Assembly: GCF_002163715.1 (NCBI RefSeq)
Contig: NZ_CP015698.1
Span: 2,458,201 to 2,522,200 of the forward strand
Source: Curvibacter sp. AEP1-3
Lineage (GTDB): Bacteria > Pseudomonadota > Gammaproteobacteria > Burkholderiales > Burkholderiaceae_C
Reading direction: 5' to 3'
Length of the DNA: 64,000 nt
The notes under the pieces: generated by a model
What the model was told of the DNA's origin: nothing
Databases searched by the model: none
Seen by the model: the letters and a program-made list of their open reading frames with translations, nothing else
Shown: positions 1 through 10,298 of the stretch, in pieces
Layout: every line of letters begins with the position of its first letter
How positions within the stretch are numbered: the stretch's first letter is position 1
Program-made: the position numbers and the translations under genes

Positions 1-1611
<1,611 letters not shown>

Positions 1612-1612
1612 C

Positions 1613-1670
1613 GCTATCAAATCAGGAGCTGCCCGCGCACATTCCACGAGCGGTAGCAGCACTTTTTATC
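1613..1670 (+). repeat. Interspersed repeat, copy A (hemB-corA spacer)
   Basis: Starts 2 nt after the hemB stop: GCTATCAAATCAGGAGCTG, then CCGCGCACATTCCACGAGCG and a T-rich end. It shares with the other copies the blocks GCTAT-N3-9-AGCTG, CGCGCAyATTCCA, an optional GGGCGCC and a G/C-T-rich tail. It fills nearly the whole intergenic spacer before corA. Confidence 0.85.
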
Positions 1671-1683
1671 TACAAGGCACGCC

Positions 1684-2802
1684 ATGCGCATCTTTCACAT
1701 CGAGCCGGGGCACATCCGCGAAAGCGCCGACCTGGAAGCCCTGTCCGCGCAAGGTCTGGAGCAGCAGGGCTATGTGTGGATCGCCTGTGGACGCCCGGAG
1801 TTTGAGGCAGAGCAGATGCGCGTGCAGGCCGCATTGCAAGCCCTGTGCGGCGTGCAGTTGGTGGATCTGCACATCTCCGACCTGATCAACAAGCAGCTGC
1901 CCTCGCACTACGACTACACCTCGCAGTACGACGTGCTGGTGTTCCGCCGCCTGGCGGCGAGTTCCACGGCAAAACCAGGTGCAGCGCCGGTTACCGGTGC
2001 ACCCGCCGGTCGCCTGAGTGGGCCACCTATTCTGCGGCGCATAGATACCAGCCCCGTGGGTTTTGCCGTGTTTGACCGCGTGTTGCTCACAGTGCACCCC
2101 GACGACTGCACGGTGCGCGACACCTACGCCGACAAGCTGCTGCAAACCGCTAGCGCTGAATCCCGTGCCGCGGGTGCACGCTTGCCCACCAGCCCTGCAG
2201 ACCTGATGCTGCGCATCGTGAACTCCATGGTGGACGGCTACCTCGCCCTGCGGCGCGAACTGACCCAGCAGCTGGACCATTGGCAGAGTGAGTTGCTCAG
2301 TCCGCGTGCACGCTTTACCAACTGGAGCGCCTTGCTCGAAGCGCGCATGGCACTGCATCAACTGGACGACGTGTGCGAGGAGCAGCGCTCCAGCATTCAG
2401 GACTGGATTGAGGCCATCAAAACCTGGCCGGAACCGGAAAGCCCCCTGGAAGCCCGCGAACGGGAACTGCTGCAAGTGCGAAGCCGGGATGTGCTTGAAC
2501 ACATAGAGCGCGTGGTGCACCACGTGCGCCGGCTGGAGCAGAGCGTGGAAACCGCGGTGCAAATGCACTTCAGCGTGCAAGGCAGCCGCACCAACGACAT
2601 CATGCGCACCTTGACGGTGCTCACCGCCATTTTTTTGCCGTTGAACCTGATGGCCGGCATTTTCGGGATGAACTTCGACTTCATCCCGTTGCTGCACCAG
2701 CAAAGCGGCTTCTGGTGGACCTTGGGCGCCATGGGCCTGACAGCGGCCGGGCTGGCGCTCGTCTTCTGGCGCAAACGCTACCTCGCCCGTACCACCCGTT
2801 AA
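1684..2802 (+). CDS. corA: CorA-family divalent cation (Mg2+/Co2+) transporter
   Basis: Inner-membrane pentameric channel for Mg2+ and related cations. The 372-aa product has a long N-terminal cytoplasmic domain, then two C-terminal membrane helices. The first carries the diagnostic GMN motif (residues 328-330) and the second runs at about 340-362, followed by basic residues. An Ala/Pro/Gly-rich insertion at about residues 97-117 looks like a variable loop. Substrate preference within the CorA/ZntB superfamily cannot be read from sequence. It is co-directional with hemB and ends 31 nt before a convergent hydrolase. Confidence 0.93.
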   Translation: MRIFHIEPGHIRESADLEALSAQGLEQQGYVWIACGRPEFEAEQMRVQAALQALCGVQLVDLHISDLINKQLPSHYDYTSQYDVLVFRRLAASSTAKPGAAPVTGAPAGRLSGPPILRRIDTSPVGFAVFDRVLLTVHPDDCTVRDTYADKLLQTASAESRAAGARLPTSPADLMLRIVNSMVDGYLALRRELTQQLDHWQSELLSPRARFTNWSALLEARMALHQLDDVCEEQRSSIQDWIEAIKTWPEPESPLEARERELLQVRSRDVLEHIERVVHHVRRLEQSVETAVQMHFSVQGSRTNDIMRTLTVLTAIFLPLNLMAGIFGMNFDFIPLLHQQSGFWWTLGAMGLTAAGLALVFWRKRYLARTTR

Positions 2803-2833
2803 CGCGAGTGGGTTCTGCCCTGCCCTTCTCCGC

Positions 2834-3517
2834 TCAGCCTACGTGCTGTTGCAAAAATGCCAGCGTCCGCTGGCGGGCCAAGGCCGCAGCCTCAGCGTTG
2901 TAGGCGGCGCGGTGGTCGCAGTTAAAGCCGTGCTGGGCCGGATAGATCTGCACCTCCACACCGGGCTGGGCCTTGGCAAACGCATGCACCGTGTCAATGG
3001 GAATGGCATGGTCCTGCTCACCGAAATGGGCCAGCACCGGGCAAGCGGGCACGCGAGCTGCTTCGACCGGTGTGGTCATGCCGCCGCCGTAGTAAGGCAC
3101 CGCAGCAGCCAAGCCCTTCACCTGCTCGGCCGCACGCCAGCTAAGCCAACCGCCCCAGCAGTAACCCATCACCGCCACTTTGCCGGCACGGGCTGCGTAG
3201 TCGACCGCGGCCTGCACGTCCTGCATCACGCCGGGAGACGGCAAAGCCTCCACCTGCGCTTTCAAGGCGGCGCCGGCGGCAATGTCGTCTTTGGTGTAGC
3301 CCAGCTCCACACCTGCCTGCACGCGCTGAAAGGTAGCAGGCGCCACCACCAGATATCCGTCCGCCGCGAAGCCATCCACCACCGCGCGGATATGGGCATT
3401 CACCCCGAAGATTTCCTGCAACACCACGAGCCCGCCCTTGGGCGCCCCCACCGGAGTAGCAAGGTAAGCGGGAATGGAAGTGCCGTCGGCGGCGGTGAGG
3501 GTGATGGTGCTGCCCAT
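2834..3517 (-). CDS. Dienelactone hydrolase family protein
   Basis: An alpha/beta hydrolase of the carboxymethylenebutenolidase family, cytosolic; the real substrate is unknown. The triad is visible: nucleophile C120 in GYCWGG, Asp in GEQDHAIP and His in PAQHGF near the C-terminus. I chose ATG 3517 (MGSTITLTA) because AGGA lies at good spacing. ATG 3541 and TTG 3544 are in frame but lack an SD. The 227-aa length is normal. It lies 28 nt behind the Bug receptor gene on the same strand and may be co-transcribed with it. Confidence 0.9.
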   Translation of the reverse strand: MGSTITLTAADGTSIPAYLATPVGAPKGGLVVLQEIFGVNAHIRAVVDGFAADGYLVVAPATFQRVQAGVELGYTKDDIAAGAALKAQVEALPSPGVMQDVQAAVDYAARAGKVAVMGYCWGGWLSWRAAEQVKGLAAAVPYYGGGMTTPVEAARVPACPVLAHFGEQDHAIPIDTVHAFAKAQPGVEVQIYPAQHGFNCDHRAAYNAEAAALARQRTLAFLQQHVG

Positions 3518-3545
3518 GGGGGTGTCCTGAATACGAGACATCAAT

Positions 3546-4565
3546 TTACTGGGCCTGAAAACCGCTGGCCTTGATCATCTTGGCCCAGACGTCGGTATAC
3601 GCCTGTTCGCGCTTGGCGAGCTGCTGCTGGTTCATAAAGCCCACGGTCAGGCCCATGGAGGTGAGGTGCTGTTTGACATCCGGTTGTGCAATGACCTTGG
3701 CCAAGGCATCCGACAACTTGTCCAGTGTGGCCTTTGGAGTGCCGGCCGGCGCAAACAGGCCGTAGTACGGCATGTCTTCCAGACCGGCCAGGCCCAGCTC
3801 ACTGAAGGTCGGCACATCTGGCAGGATGGCCTGGCGGCTACCGCCCAGCACGGCCACGATGCGGATCTTGCCGGCCTTGTGGTTCTCGATGAAGTCCGGC
3901 ACGGAACCCACACCCGCTGCGATCTGGTTGCCCAGCATGTCGGCCATCATGGGGGCGCTGCCACGGTAGGGGGCCGCCACCAGGTCCAGCTTGTATTTCT
4001 CGCCCAGCACCTTCACCAGGAATTCCGGTGTCGAGGCCGGTGCAGGCACGCCCAGCGTGCCTTTGCCGCCTTGGGTGCGCACCCAGGCCATGTATTCGGC
4101 GGTGGTCTTGGCAGGCGTACCCCCGGAGACAGCCAGCGCATTCACAAAAGTAGCGAACCCGGCTACGGGCACAAAGTCCTTGGCAGGCTCAAACCCGGGG
4201 TTTTTGACCACCTGCGGCAGGATGGAGATGGTGTGGTCGTGGCTCAGGAAAAGGGTGTTGCCGTCCGGTGCTGCGGCCTTGAGCGCTTGGGCGGCAATCT
4301 GGCCGCCGGCTCCGGCTTTGTTCTCCACCACCACGGCGACGCCCAGCTGGTCTTTGAGTTTGTCGGCCAGGGTGCGGGCAATCGCGTCGGTACCGCCGCC
4401 TGCCGGAAAACCCACCAGGATGCGCACCGGCCCGGTTTGGGCATGGACTGCGCCGGCACACGCAAGCGCCATCAATGCCGCCGCTGCAGCGCTCGAAGAA
4501 GTGCGAACGCTGTGGGAAAAGGCGCTGCACGCACCTGCCATTGCCTGAGTCAACCAAGTTGTCAT
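3546..4565 (-). CDS. Bug-family tripartite tricarboxylate transporter substrate-binding protein
   Basis: Periplasmic solute receptor of the TctC/Bug family, very expanded in Burkholderiales. The 339-aa product has a signal peptide ending around AGAVHAQT, then the typical start of the mature protein PVRILVGFPAGGGTD and later PYRGSAPMMADMLGNQI. Start 4565 (MTTWLTQ) has GGAGA five bases upstream; longer in-frame starts lack an SD. No TctA/TctB membrane genes are nearby, so it is an orphan receptor as is common in this group. The ligand is unknown. Confidence 0.92.
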   Translation of the reverse strand: MTTWLTQAMAGACSAFSHSVRTSSSAAAAALMALACAGAVHAQTGPVRILVGFPAGGGTDAIARTLADKLKDQLGVAVVVENKAGAGGQIAAQALKAAAPDGNTLFLSHDHTISILPQVVKNPGFEPAKDFVPVAGFATFVNALAVSGGTPAKTTAEYMAWVRTQGGKGTLGVPAPASTPEFLVKVLGEKYKLDLVAAPYRGSAPMMADMLGNQIAAGVGSVPDFIENHKAGKIRIVAVLGGSRQAILPDVPTFSELGLAGLEDMPYYGLFAPAGTPKATLDKLSDALAKVIAQPDVKQHLTSMGLTVGFMNQQQLAKREQAYTDVWAKMIKASGFQAQ

Positions 4566-4656
4566 AAAGCTCTCCGAATTCATGAGGGATGCCGCACCGT
4601 GCGGCCACAACTTGCAAGCGTAAGCCAAAACCGGGCCACACCGGTACCATGGGCGC

Positions 4657-5403
4657 ATGCAACCCATTGTTCTCATTACCGGCGGTTCCCGCGGCATTGG
4701 CGCGGCCACCGCCTTGGCTGCTGCAGAGGCCGGCTACGCCGTCGCTGTGAATTACGCGAGCAACTCCCTCGCTGCCGATGAGGTGGTCAGGCACATCCGC
4801 CAGCAAGGCGGCAATGCCATAACCGTGCAGGCGGATGTGGCTGATGAAGCCCAAGTACTGGCCATGTTTGCCAAAGTGGACGCCAAGCTTGGCCGCATCA
4901 GCGCGCTGGTGAACAGTGCGGGCGTGGTGGACCAGGCCTGCCGGGTCGCCGACATGCGCCTGGAGCGCCTGCGCCGCATGCTGGACACGAACGTGCTGGG
5001 CAGCATGCTGTGCGCCCGCGAGGCGGTGCGCCGCATGAGCACCCGTTACGGCGGAGAAGGTGGCAGCATCGTCAATCTCTCCAGCGTTGCGGCTACGCTG
5101 GGCTCGCCCGGGCAGTATGTGGACTACGCCGCCAGCAAGGGGGCGATTGACAGCTTCACCGTGGGCTTGGCGCGTGAAGTGGCGGGTGAAGGGGTGCGGG
5201 TGAATGCGGTACGCCCTGGCATTATCGACACCGACATCCACGCCTCCGGCGGGCAGCCGGACCGCGCCCAGCGCTTGGCGCCTCAGGTGCCCATGCAGCG
5301 CCCCGGCCGTGCCGAAGAGGTGGCAGCCAGCATCCTCTGGCTGATGAGCCCGCAGGCCAGCTACACCACCGGCGCGCTGATCGACGTGGCAGGCGGGCGC
5401 TAA
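4657..5403 (+). CDS. SDR-family NAD(P)-dependent oxidoreductase
   Basis: A classical short-chain dehydrogenase of 248 aa. The Rossmann cofactor motif TGGSRGIG is near residues 8-15, the NNAG-equivalent reads NSAG, the catalytic YAASKG (Tyr/Lys) is near residue 160, and VNAVRPGII follows. The N-terminus resembles FabG-like and glucose-1-dehydrogenase-like members; the substrate is not predictable. It starts divergently from the Bug receptor with about 90 nt between the starts, and ends 13 nt before the convergent amidohydrolase. Confidence 0.93.
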   Translation: MQPIVLITGGSRGIGAATALAAAEAGYAVAVNYASNSLAADEVVRHIRQQGGNAITVQADVADEAQVLAMFAKVDAKLGRISALVNSAGVVDQACRVADMRLERLRRMLDTNVLGSMLCAREAVRRMSTRYGGEGGSIVNLSSVAATLGSPGQYVDYAASKGAIDSFTVGLAREVAGEGVRVNAVRPGIIDTDIHASGGQPDRAQRLAPQVPMQRPGRAEEVAASILWLMSPQASYTTGALIDVAGGR

Positions 5404-5416
5404 AGCCTGCGTCGCC

Positions 5417-6322
5417 TCAAGGGCGCGGGGCGGGCTCTGCCGGCAGGCCGAACAAGCCCGCCGCATTGCCCCATGCCACTTGGCGCGCCACCACCGGGGG
5501 CAAGTCCCCCAACCAGCTGCGGTACTCCTGCATCAAAGCCTCGTAGTACTGCCAGCGCTGGTTGACCCAGGTGTCTGAACCGATCACAAAGCGGTCCGGA
5601 AAGTCCAGCAACAGAGATCGCCACTCGGGGCACAGCACCGGAGCTCCCCCGGCAGAGCAGGTCAGCCCCGGCCGGTAAGACAGCTCGCCCATCAAGCCCG
5701 GGTATTGGCGCAACAGCGCACGCACCCGCTCAACCGGCACTCCACCTATGCCGGTGTGGGCCCAAACAAGCCGGCTGCGGGCACCGGCCGAAGGCGTGGC
5801 ACGCAGCAAGCCGTCAATGGCGACGTCGTCCACATGCGCCAGCACCACCAGCCCCTCGCGCTCGGCGCGGGCCATGAGCTGCGCCGCCACTGGGCCGGCA
5901 GCATTGGCGCTGTCGTACAGATGGAATTCACCCAGCCCCCGGTAGGGCCCGGCTGCGGTGCCACGGCGGAGTTCGGTATCCACCATGGTGGCAATGCTCG
6001 GGTCGCGGAACCAGTTGTCGTAATCCGCCCGGTCGCGGTACAGGCGCACCAGGGGCACCACCGTGACGCCAGCAGCGCGAGTCTGGGCGCCGGCGTCTGC
6101 CAGCGTGCGGGTGCCGTCATTCGGGCGGGAGTTGGCCAGCACGGCACGCACGCCACTGCGTTGCATGCGGCCCAGCACGTCGTCCACAGGATGCGCCTGC
6201 TGGGCCTCCACGTTGTAGTGCAAGTGCGCATCAAAAATGGGCCCGGCATAGTCTGCCGCGTAAGCAGCTGGCGCGGCCCAACAGCCCGCGACTGCCAGCC
6301 ATGTCCAAACCCGCTGTGTCAT
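5417..6322 (-). CDS. Exported amidohydrolase (TIM-barrel) family protein
   Basis: The 301-aa product has an N-terminal signal peptide (hydrophobic core then [10 protein letters not shown]). It is followed at once by DAHLHYN, the HxH metal-binding start of the amidohydrolase_2/PHP-like TIM barrel. Downstream are [13 protein letters not shown] and FVIGSDTW, consistent with the further His and the terminal Asp. I picked ATG 6322 for its SD GGAG and the signal peptide. The substrate is unknown and the location should be periplasmic. It is convergent with the SDR gene and divergent from marC. Confidence 0.85.
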   Translation of the reverse strand: MTQRVWTWLAVAGCWAAPAAYAADYAGPIFDAHLHYNVEAQQAHPVDDVLGRMQRSGVRAVLANSRPNDGTRTLADAGAQTRAAGVTVVPLVRLYRDRADYDNWFRDPSIATMVDTELRRGTAAGPYRGLGEFHLYDSANAAGPVAAQLMARAEREGLVVLAHVDDVAIDGLLRATPSAGARSRLVWAHTGIGGVPVERVRALLRQYPGLMGELSYRPGLTCSAGGAPVLCPEWRSLLLDFPDRFVIGSDTWVNQRWQYYEALMQEYRSWLGDLPPVVARQVAWGNAAGLFGLPAEPAPRP

Positions 6323-6441
6323 GGTGTTTGCTCCAGTGAGAGTTTCAAGCTGCTTTGTAGCGGTTTTTACGGAGGCACGCACTGCCAAGGTGCATTACTA
6401 TGCGCGCTCTGCCGCACCGGCAGCCTCAACCGGACCCTGCT

Positions 6442-7077
6442 ATGGATCTCAAACCTCTGGTGACCTTGCTGGCCATCGTGAACCCCTTGGCCATCGTGCC
6501 GTTTTTCATCCACTACACCCAGGGCTTTTCCGGCGCGCAGCGGCGCAACACCATCTGGGTGTCCTCCTTCAGCGCTTTTGTGGTGATTGCGGTCAGCGCC
6601 CTGCTGGGCCTGCAGATTCTGGAATTCTTCGGCATCTCGCTGGCCAGCTTCCAGGTGGGCGGCGGCATGCTGCTGCTGACCAGTGCGCTCAACATGCTGA
6701 ACGCCCAACCCGCCGAAGCCAAGACCAGCACCCATGAATTGCAGGACGGCGCGGAGAAAGCCGCCATGGGCGCCAGCATTGCCGTGGTGCCCCTGACCAT
6801 TCCTTTGCTGACCGGCCCGGCCACCATGTCCACCGTGGTGATTTATGCCGACAAGGCCAAAACCTTTTTCCAGCTCAGCACCCTGGTGGGCTATGGCGTG
6901 GTGGTGGCCTTGGCCACCGCCTTGTGCTTTTCATTGGCGCAGCCGATTGCGCGCGTGCTGGGCAAGACCGGCATCAATGTGATGACCCGCTTGATGGGCC
7001 TGATCCTTGCAGCCCTCGCGGTGGAAGTGATGAGCGACGGCCTGACCAAACTGTTCCCGGTGCTGAGCGGGCACTAA
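6442..7077 (+). CDS. MarC-family integral membrane protein
   Basis: A 211-aa polytopic inner-membrane protein with about six hydrophobic segments. Characteristic features are IVNPLAIVPFFI in TM1, GGGMLLLTSALNML in TM3 and VPLTIPLLTGPATMS in the middle. The family (UPF0056) was once linked to multiple antibiotic resistance, but its function is unresolved. ATG 6442 is the natural start; a longer in-frame ATG at 6400 would add a non-hydrophobic leader. Confidence 0.92.
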   Translation: MDLKPLVTLLAIVNPLAIVPFFIHYTQGFSGAQRRNTIWVSSFSAFVVIAVSALLGLQILEFFGISLASFQVGGGMLLLTSALNMLNAQPAEAKTSTHELQDGAEKAAMGASIAVVPLTIPLLTGPATMSTVVIYADKAKTFFQLSTLVGYGVVVALATALCFSLAQPIARVLGKTGINVMTRLMGLILAALAVEVMSDGLTKLFPVLSGH

Positions 7078-7093
7078 ACCCGTCCGCCCACAC

Positions 7094-7744
7094 TCAGTCG
7101 CCGGCGATGCCGTTGCGGCTCAGGAAGTCGCCCACCAGCTCCAGACGCAACAGCGGGTTGTCCAATTGCATCAGCCCCTGGCGCAGTGGTGGCGGGAGCT
7201 GCAGCAGCTCACACCAGCGGTTGGCCACCCAGGCGCAGTCGTCAAACCGGTAGGGCGGCTGCACCGGTAGTTGGGCGGCATCCGTGCGCTGCTGCAGATT
7301 GTCCAGCAAGGACTCAAGCGCCTGCGCCACCACTTTCAAGTCGTCGGGGACCGGCATCACTCTGTCCGGTTGCAAGCCTTGCACATCAGCAACCCACAAA
7401 CCGTGTTTGAGCCGCTCGCGGCGGATGATGCGAAAGCGCTCTCCGGCTGTGCAACGCACCAGCATCAACCCGGCCTGCGGGGCCGAAAACTCGGTCACGG
7501 TGGCCAGGGTGCCTATGTCGACAAAGTCCTCTTGGGCAAACCCCTCGCCAGCCGGCTCTGCCCGGCGCACTTCGTCACCCTGAAGCAATGAGACCACACC
7601 GAAAGGCGCACCGGTTTTGTGGCAGCGACCGATCAGGTCAAGGTAGCGGACTTCAAAAATCTGCAGCTGCAGGCTCCCGCCCGGAAACAGCACCGTGTTC
7701 AGCGGAAACAGCGGCAGGGACTGCAGGGTCAGCAACTCGGGCAT
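7094..7744 (-). CDS. LON peptidase substrate-binding (N-terminal) domain protein
   Basis: A 216-aa protein equal to the N-terminal domain of Lon protease without the AAA+ or peptidase domains. It opens LPLFPLNTVLFPGG and has EVRYLDLIGRC, the typical LON-domain core. Such stand-alone proteins are common in proteobacteria and poorly characterised; a role in protein binding or quality control is inferred. It ends 16 nt from marC (convergent). The lipoprotein gene upstream on the same strand stops 15 nt before it, so it could be the last gene of the Mce-type transporter operon. Confidence 0.9.
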   Translation of the reverse strand: MPELLTLQSLPLFPLNTVLFPGGSLQLQIFEVRYLDLIGRCHKTGAPFGVVSLLQGDEVRRAEPAGEGFAQEDFVDIGTLATVTEFSAPQAGLMLVRCTAGERFRIIRRERLKHGLWVADVQGLQPDRVMPVPDDLKVVAQALESLLDNLQQRTDAAQLPVQPPYRFDDCAWVANRWCELLQLPPPLRQGLMQLDNPLLRLELVGDFLSRNGIAGD

Positions 7745-7759
7745 ACAGCGGCCCGGTGC

Positions 7760-8425
7760 TCAGAGTTTGGCCGGCAAAGCGGCCTGGGTTTGCTGCACCC
7801 ACTGGTCCAGCTGCTCTACGGCCAGGGCCGCTGCTGCGGCCAAGGCACGCACGCCACCCGCGGCATCAGGGCTTGCGGACGGGCTCTTCACCAGCACCAC
7901 ACGCTGGGCGACCAGCGCCTCGCCTCCGGGGGCCGACTGGGAGAGCGTTGCGCGCAAGCGCAGCAGGCCGCTGCTGGCTTGGGGGGAGTCAAAAATCTGG
8001 CTGAACTCTTCTAGCTCCAAGCGCAGAACCAAGGCGCCCGCCGGGGACTGGACACCTTCATTGGCATTCAACACGGCGCGCTGCGCGCTCAAGGCGGCAC
8101 GCAGTTGCTGGCGCAGCAATTGGGCCGGCGGCATGCTCCAGCGGGCCTGGGCATACGGCTGCAGCACGTGGGCATCGCTGTAATTCAGCCGGTACAGCAC
8201 CGAGGTGTTGTCCAGTGCTTGCGGCGCTTGCACCTCTGCCAGCACCAGGGGCGGCAGCGGTGCCATGCGGTTGGCGGGCGCCAGCGCTAAGGCGCCGGGA
8301 CCGAAGTCATAGACGAGCGCCGTGCCGGGGCGCGGCGCGGCACACCCCGCAAGCACACCTGCCAACATCAAGCCAAACAAGGCCTTGGCGCCCGTGGAAT
8401 ATGCGCGAGCTGCTCCTGATTTCAT
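7760..8425 (-). CDS. ABC-type transport auxiliary lipoprotein (PqiC-like)
   Basis: A 221-aa outer-membrane or periplasmic lipoprotein. The N-terminus has a hydrophobic stretch and the lipobox LAGC (Cys about residue 28). The rest matches the ABC_trans_aux/PqiC pattern (YRLNY, YAQARW, L...L). PqiC-type proteins cap MCE tunnels at the outer membrane. It is the fourth gene of an Mla/Mce operon. Its ATG and roughly the first 15 codons lie inside an interspersed repeat, so the signal peptide's n-region is repeat-encoded. There is only a weak GGA upstream. A start inside the hydrophobic part cannot be excluded. Confidence 0.88.
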   Translation of the reverse strand: MKSGAARAYSTGAKALFGLMLAGVLAGCAAPRPGTALVYDFGPGALALAPANRMAPLPPLVLAEVQAPQALDNTSVLYRLNYSDAHVLQPYAQARWSMPPAQLLRQQLRAALSAQRAVLNANEGVQSPAGALVLRLELEEFSQIFDSPQASSGLLRLRATLSQSAPGGEALVAQRVVLVKSPSASPDAAGGVRALAAAAALAVEQLDQWVQQTQAALPAKL

Positions 8426-8428
8426 AGC
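8381..8428 (-). repeat. Interspersed repeat, copy B (start of PqiC-like gene)
   Basis: On the minus strand: GCTATGAAATCAGGAGCAG, then CTCGCGCATATTCCACGGGC and GCCAAGGCC. This is one of the best-preserved copies. It contains the ATG of the downstream lipoprotein gene and encodes its first residues. Confidence 0.9.
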
Positions 8429-8480
8429 AAATCCAACATTGGTGATTCCATATGCACGGGGGCGCGAGGGTCATTGAAGC

Positions 8481-9488
8481 TCATGGGGCAGTCGCCGCAG
8501 CAGGTGGTGCCACGAAGCCCCGTTCACCGGGGCCCGGCGCCGTGCTGCTGCGCCCCCACAGCACGCTTTGCGGATTGTCGCCCAGCGTTTCTGCTGCGCG
8601 GCCCACCTGGCGCACGGTGCGGCCCGTGTCTTCCACTGTGCGGTTCAAGCGTGGCAGCAACTGGCTCTGCACCTGCCGGCTGGTGGTGGCCAGCGCCTCG
8701 GTGCTTTGTGCAATTTTGTCCAAGGTGCCGCCCGGCTCATTCAGACGGCGGTTGGTCCGCCGGAACTCGTCGGCAGAGTTGCGCACCGCTTCTGCGCTGG
8801 TGCTTAAACGCTCAGCTGTGGATTGCATGCTTTTCAAGGTGACGTCGGCCTGCTGCACCATACGGGGCAGGTTCACCGCGTCCGGGGCACCCTCGGCACC
8901 CAAAACAGCACCGGCACGCTGCGTCAAAGCACTGATATTGGCGGCCGCCTGGCTCAGGTTGCCGATGGCCCCCATGAGCTGCTTCTGGTTGTCGGTGGCC
9001 AACAAGCTGTTCATGCGGATGCTGGCTTGCTCCAGTTGGGTGAGCAGGTTTCCACCTTGCTCTGACAGGCGGGACACCATGCTGGGCCGCATGGGGATGC
9101 GGGGCACCGCATCGCCTTGCGCCACCAAGGCCGCGCTGCCCTCTTCCTTGTCATCCAACTGGATAAACGCCAGGCCGGTCACGCCCTGAAAGCCCAATGC
9201 CGCAAAGGTGCTTTGGGTGATGGGTGCCGTCTCATTGACGGCAATGCGCAGGAGCACATTGCCGCGTTGCACCGGGTCCAGCGCGATCTCGGTCACCCGG
9301 CCCACCAGCACGCCTTTGTAGCGGACAGCTGCCTGAGGCTGAAGGCCAGTCACCCCTTCGGGACTGGAGATTTCGAACACGCGTTGCTCGGTGGTGTCGC
9401 GGGTCAGCCAGACAGCCAGTGCTGTCATCAACGCCAACAGCACCAAAACGAAGGCGCCGGCAGCAAAAGCGTGGGATTTGTTTTCCAT
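8481..9488 (-). CDS. mlaD: MlaD/MCE-domain protein of a lipid ABC transporter
   Basis: A membrane-anchored MCE protein that forms the periplasmic lipid-binding ring of Mla-type transporters. The 335-aa product has one N-terminal TM helix (about residues 8-28). A single MCE domain follows (AAVRYKGVLVGRVTEIALDP, about 50-125). A long helical, repeat-like C-terminus (about 130-310) suggests a tube-like extension, as in PqiB/LetB-type or long MCE proteins. Clear ATG at 9488, 12 nt after the ATPase gene. Ligands are probably phospholipids, by family. Confidence 0.92.
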   Translation of the reverse strand: MENKSHAFAAGAFVLVLLALMTALAVWLTRDTTEQRVFEISSPEGVTGLQPQAAVRYKGVLVGRVTEIALDPVQRGNVLLRIAVNETAPITQSTFAALGFQGVTGLAFIQLDDKEEGSAALVAQGDAVPRIPMRPSMVSRLSEQGGNLLTQLEQASIRMNSLLATDNQKQLMGAIGNLSQAAANISALTQRAGAVLGAEGAPDAVNLPRMVQQADVTLKSMQSTAERLSTSAEAVRNSADEFRRTNRRLNEPGGTLDKIAQSTEALATTSRQVQSQLLPRLNRTVEDTGRTVRQVGRAAETLGDNPQSVLWGRSSTAPGPGERGFVAPPAAATAP

Positions 9489-9500
9489 ACGTCGTTCTAT

Positions 9501-10298
9501 CTAACCTGCATTGGCAGCGGAATGCAAGAGCACTTGCGCACGGTGACCCCGACCGCCGCGGAAAAAGTCCTGCACAAAGGGGTGGTCAAACGCCACCACC
9601 ACATCGGGTGCGGCATCCACCACCACATGCTTGTCGGCCACCACTGCAATGCGGGTGCTCAACTCAAAGATGGTATCGAGGTCGTGTGTCACCATGACCA
9701 TGGTCAATCCCAACTCTTGATGCAGGCTTTTCAGCAGCGCGCAAAAGCCATCCGCACTGTCCGGGTCCAGACCTGCCGTGGGTTCGTCCAACAAAATCAA
9801 GGGCGGGTCCATGGCCAAGGCGCGGGCCAAAGCCACCCGCTTGATCATGCCGCCAGACAGGTCCGCCGGCATTTTGTGGGCGTGTTTGGCATCCAGCCCC
9901 ACCATCTGCAGCTTGACCATGGCCACATCGCGCACCAGCGCAGGTGGCAAGGTGCCCAGCTCACGCAGAGGGAAAGCAATGTTTTCCAATACAGTAAAGG
10001 CAGAGAACAAAGCCCCATGCTGGAACAACATGCCCACCCGGCTGGACGCACCGGCCCGGCCCAGCTCAGCAGCCGGACGGCCTTGCACCGTGACCGTGCC
10101 CCGCGCGGGCGTCTCCAGCCCCAGCATCTGGCGCAGCAACACCGTTTTGCCACCGCCTGAGCCACCCACGATGGACAACATTTCACCGGGGGCTACCGTG
10201 AGATCCAGGTCCTGGTGAATGACCGTAGACACGCCCGCCGTCTTGAACACCGACCAGAGCTTTTCAATCCGGACCATGGGCTCCAATGCGTCGCTCAT
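9501..10298 (-). CDS. mlaF: Mla-type ABC transporter ATP-binding protein
   Basis: Cytoplasmic ATPase of the MlaFEDB-type lipid transporter, 265 aa. Walker A GGSGGGKT (about residues 40-47), the signature LSGGM followed by KRVALARAL, and Walker B LILLDEPTAGLDP are all present. The unusual LSGGM (not LSGGQ) is typical of the MlaF subfamily. Its ATG overlaps the stop of the permease gene (ATGA), implying translational coupling. Confidence 0.94.
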   Translation of the reverse strand: MSDALEPMVRIEKLWSVFKTAGVSTVIHQDLDLTVAPGEMLSIVGGSGGGKTVLLRQMLGLETPARGTVTVQGRPAAELGRAGASSRVGMLFQHGALFSAFTVLENIAFPLRELGTLPPALVRDVAMVKLQMVGLDAKHAHKMPADLSGGMIKRVALARALAMDPPLILLDEPTAGLDPDSADGFCALLKSLHQELGLTMVMVTHDLDTIFELSTRIAVVADKHVVVDAAPDVVVAFDHPFVQDFFRGGRGHRAQVLLHSAANAG

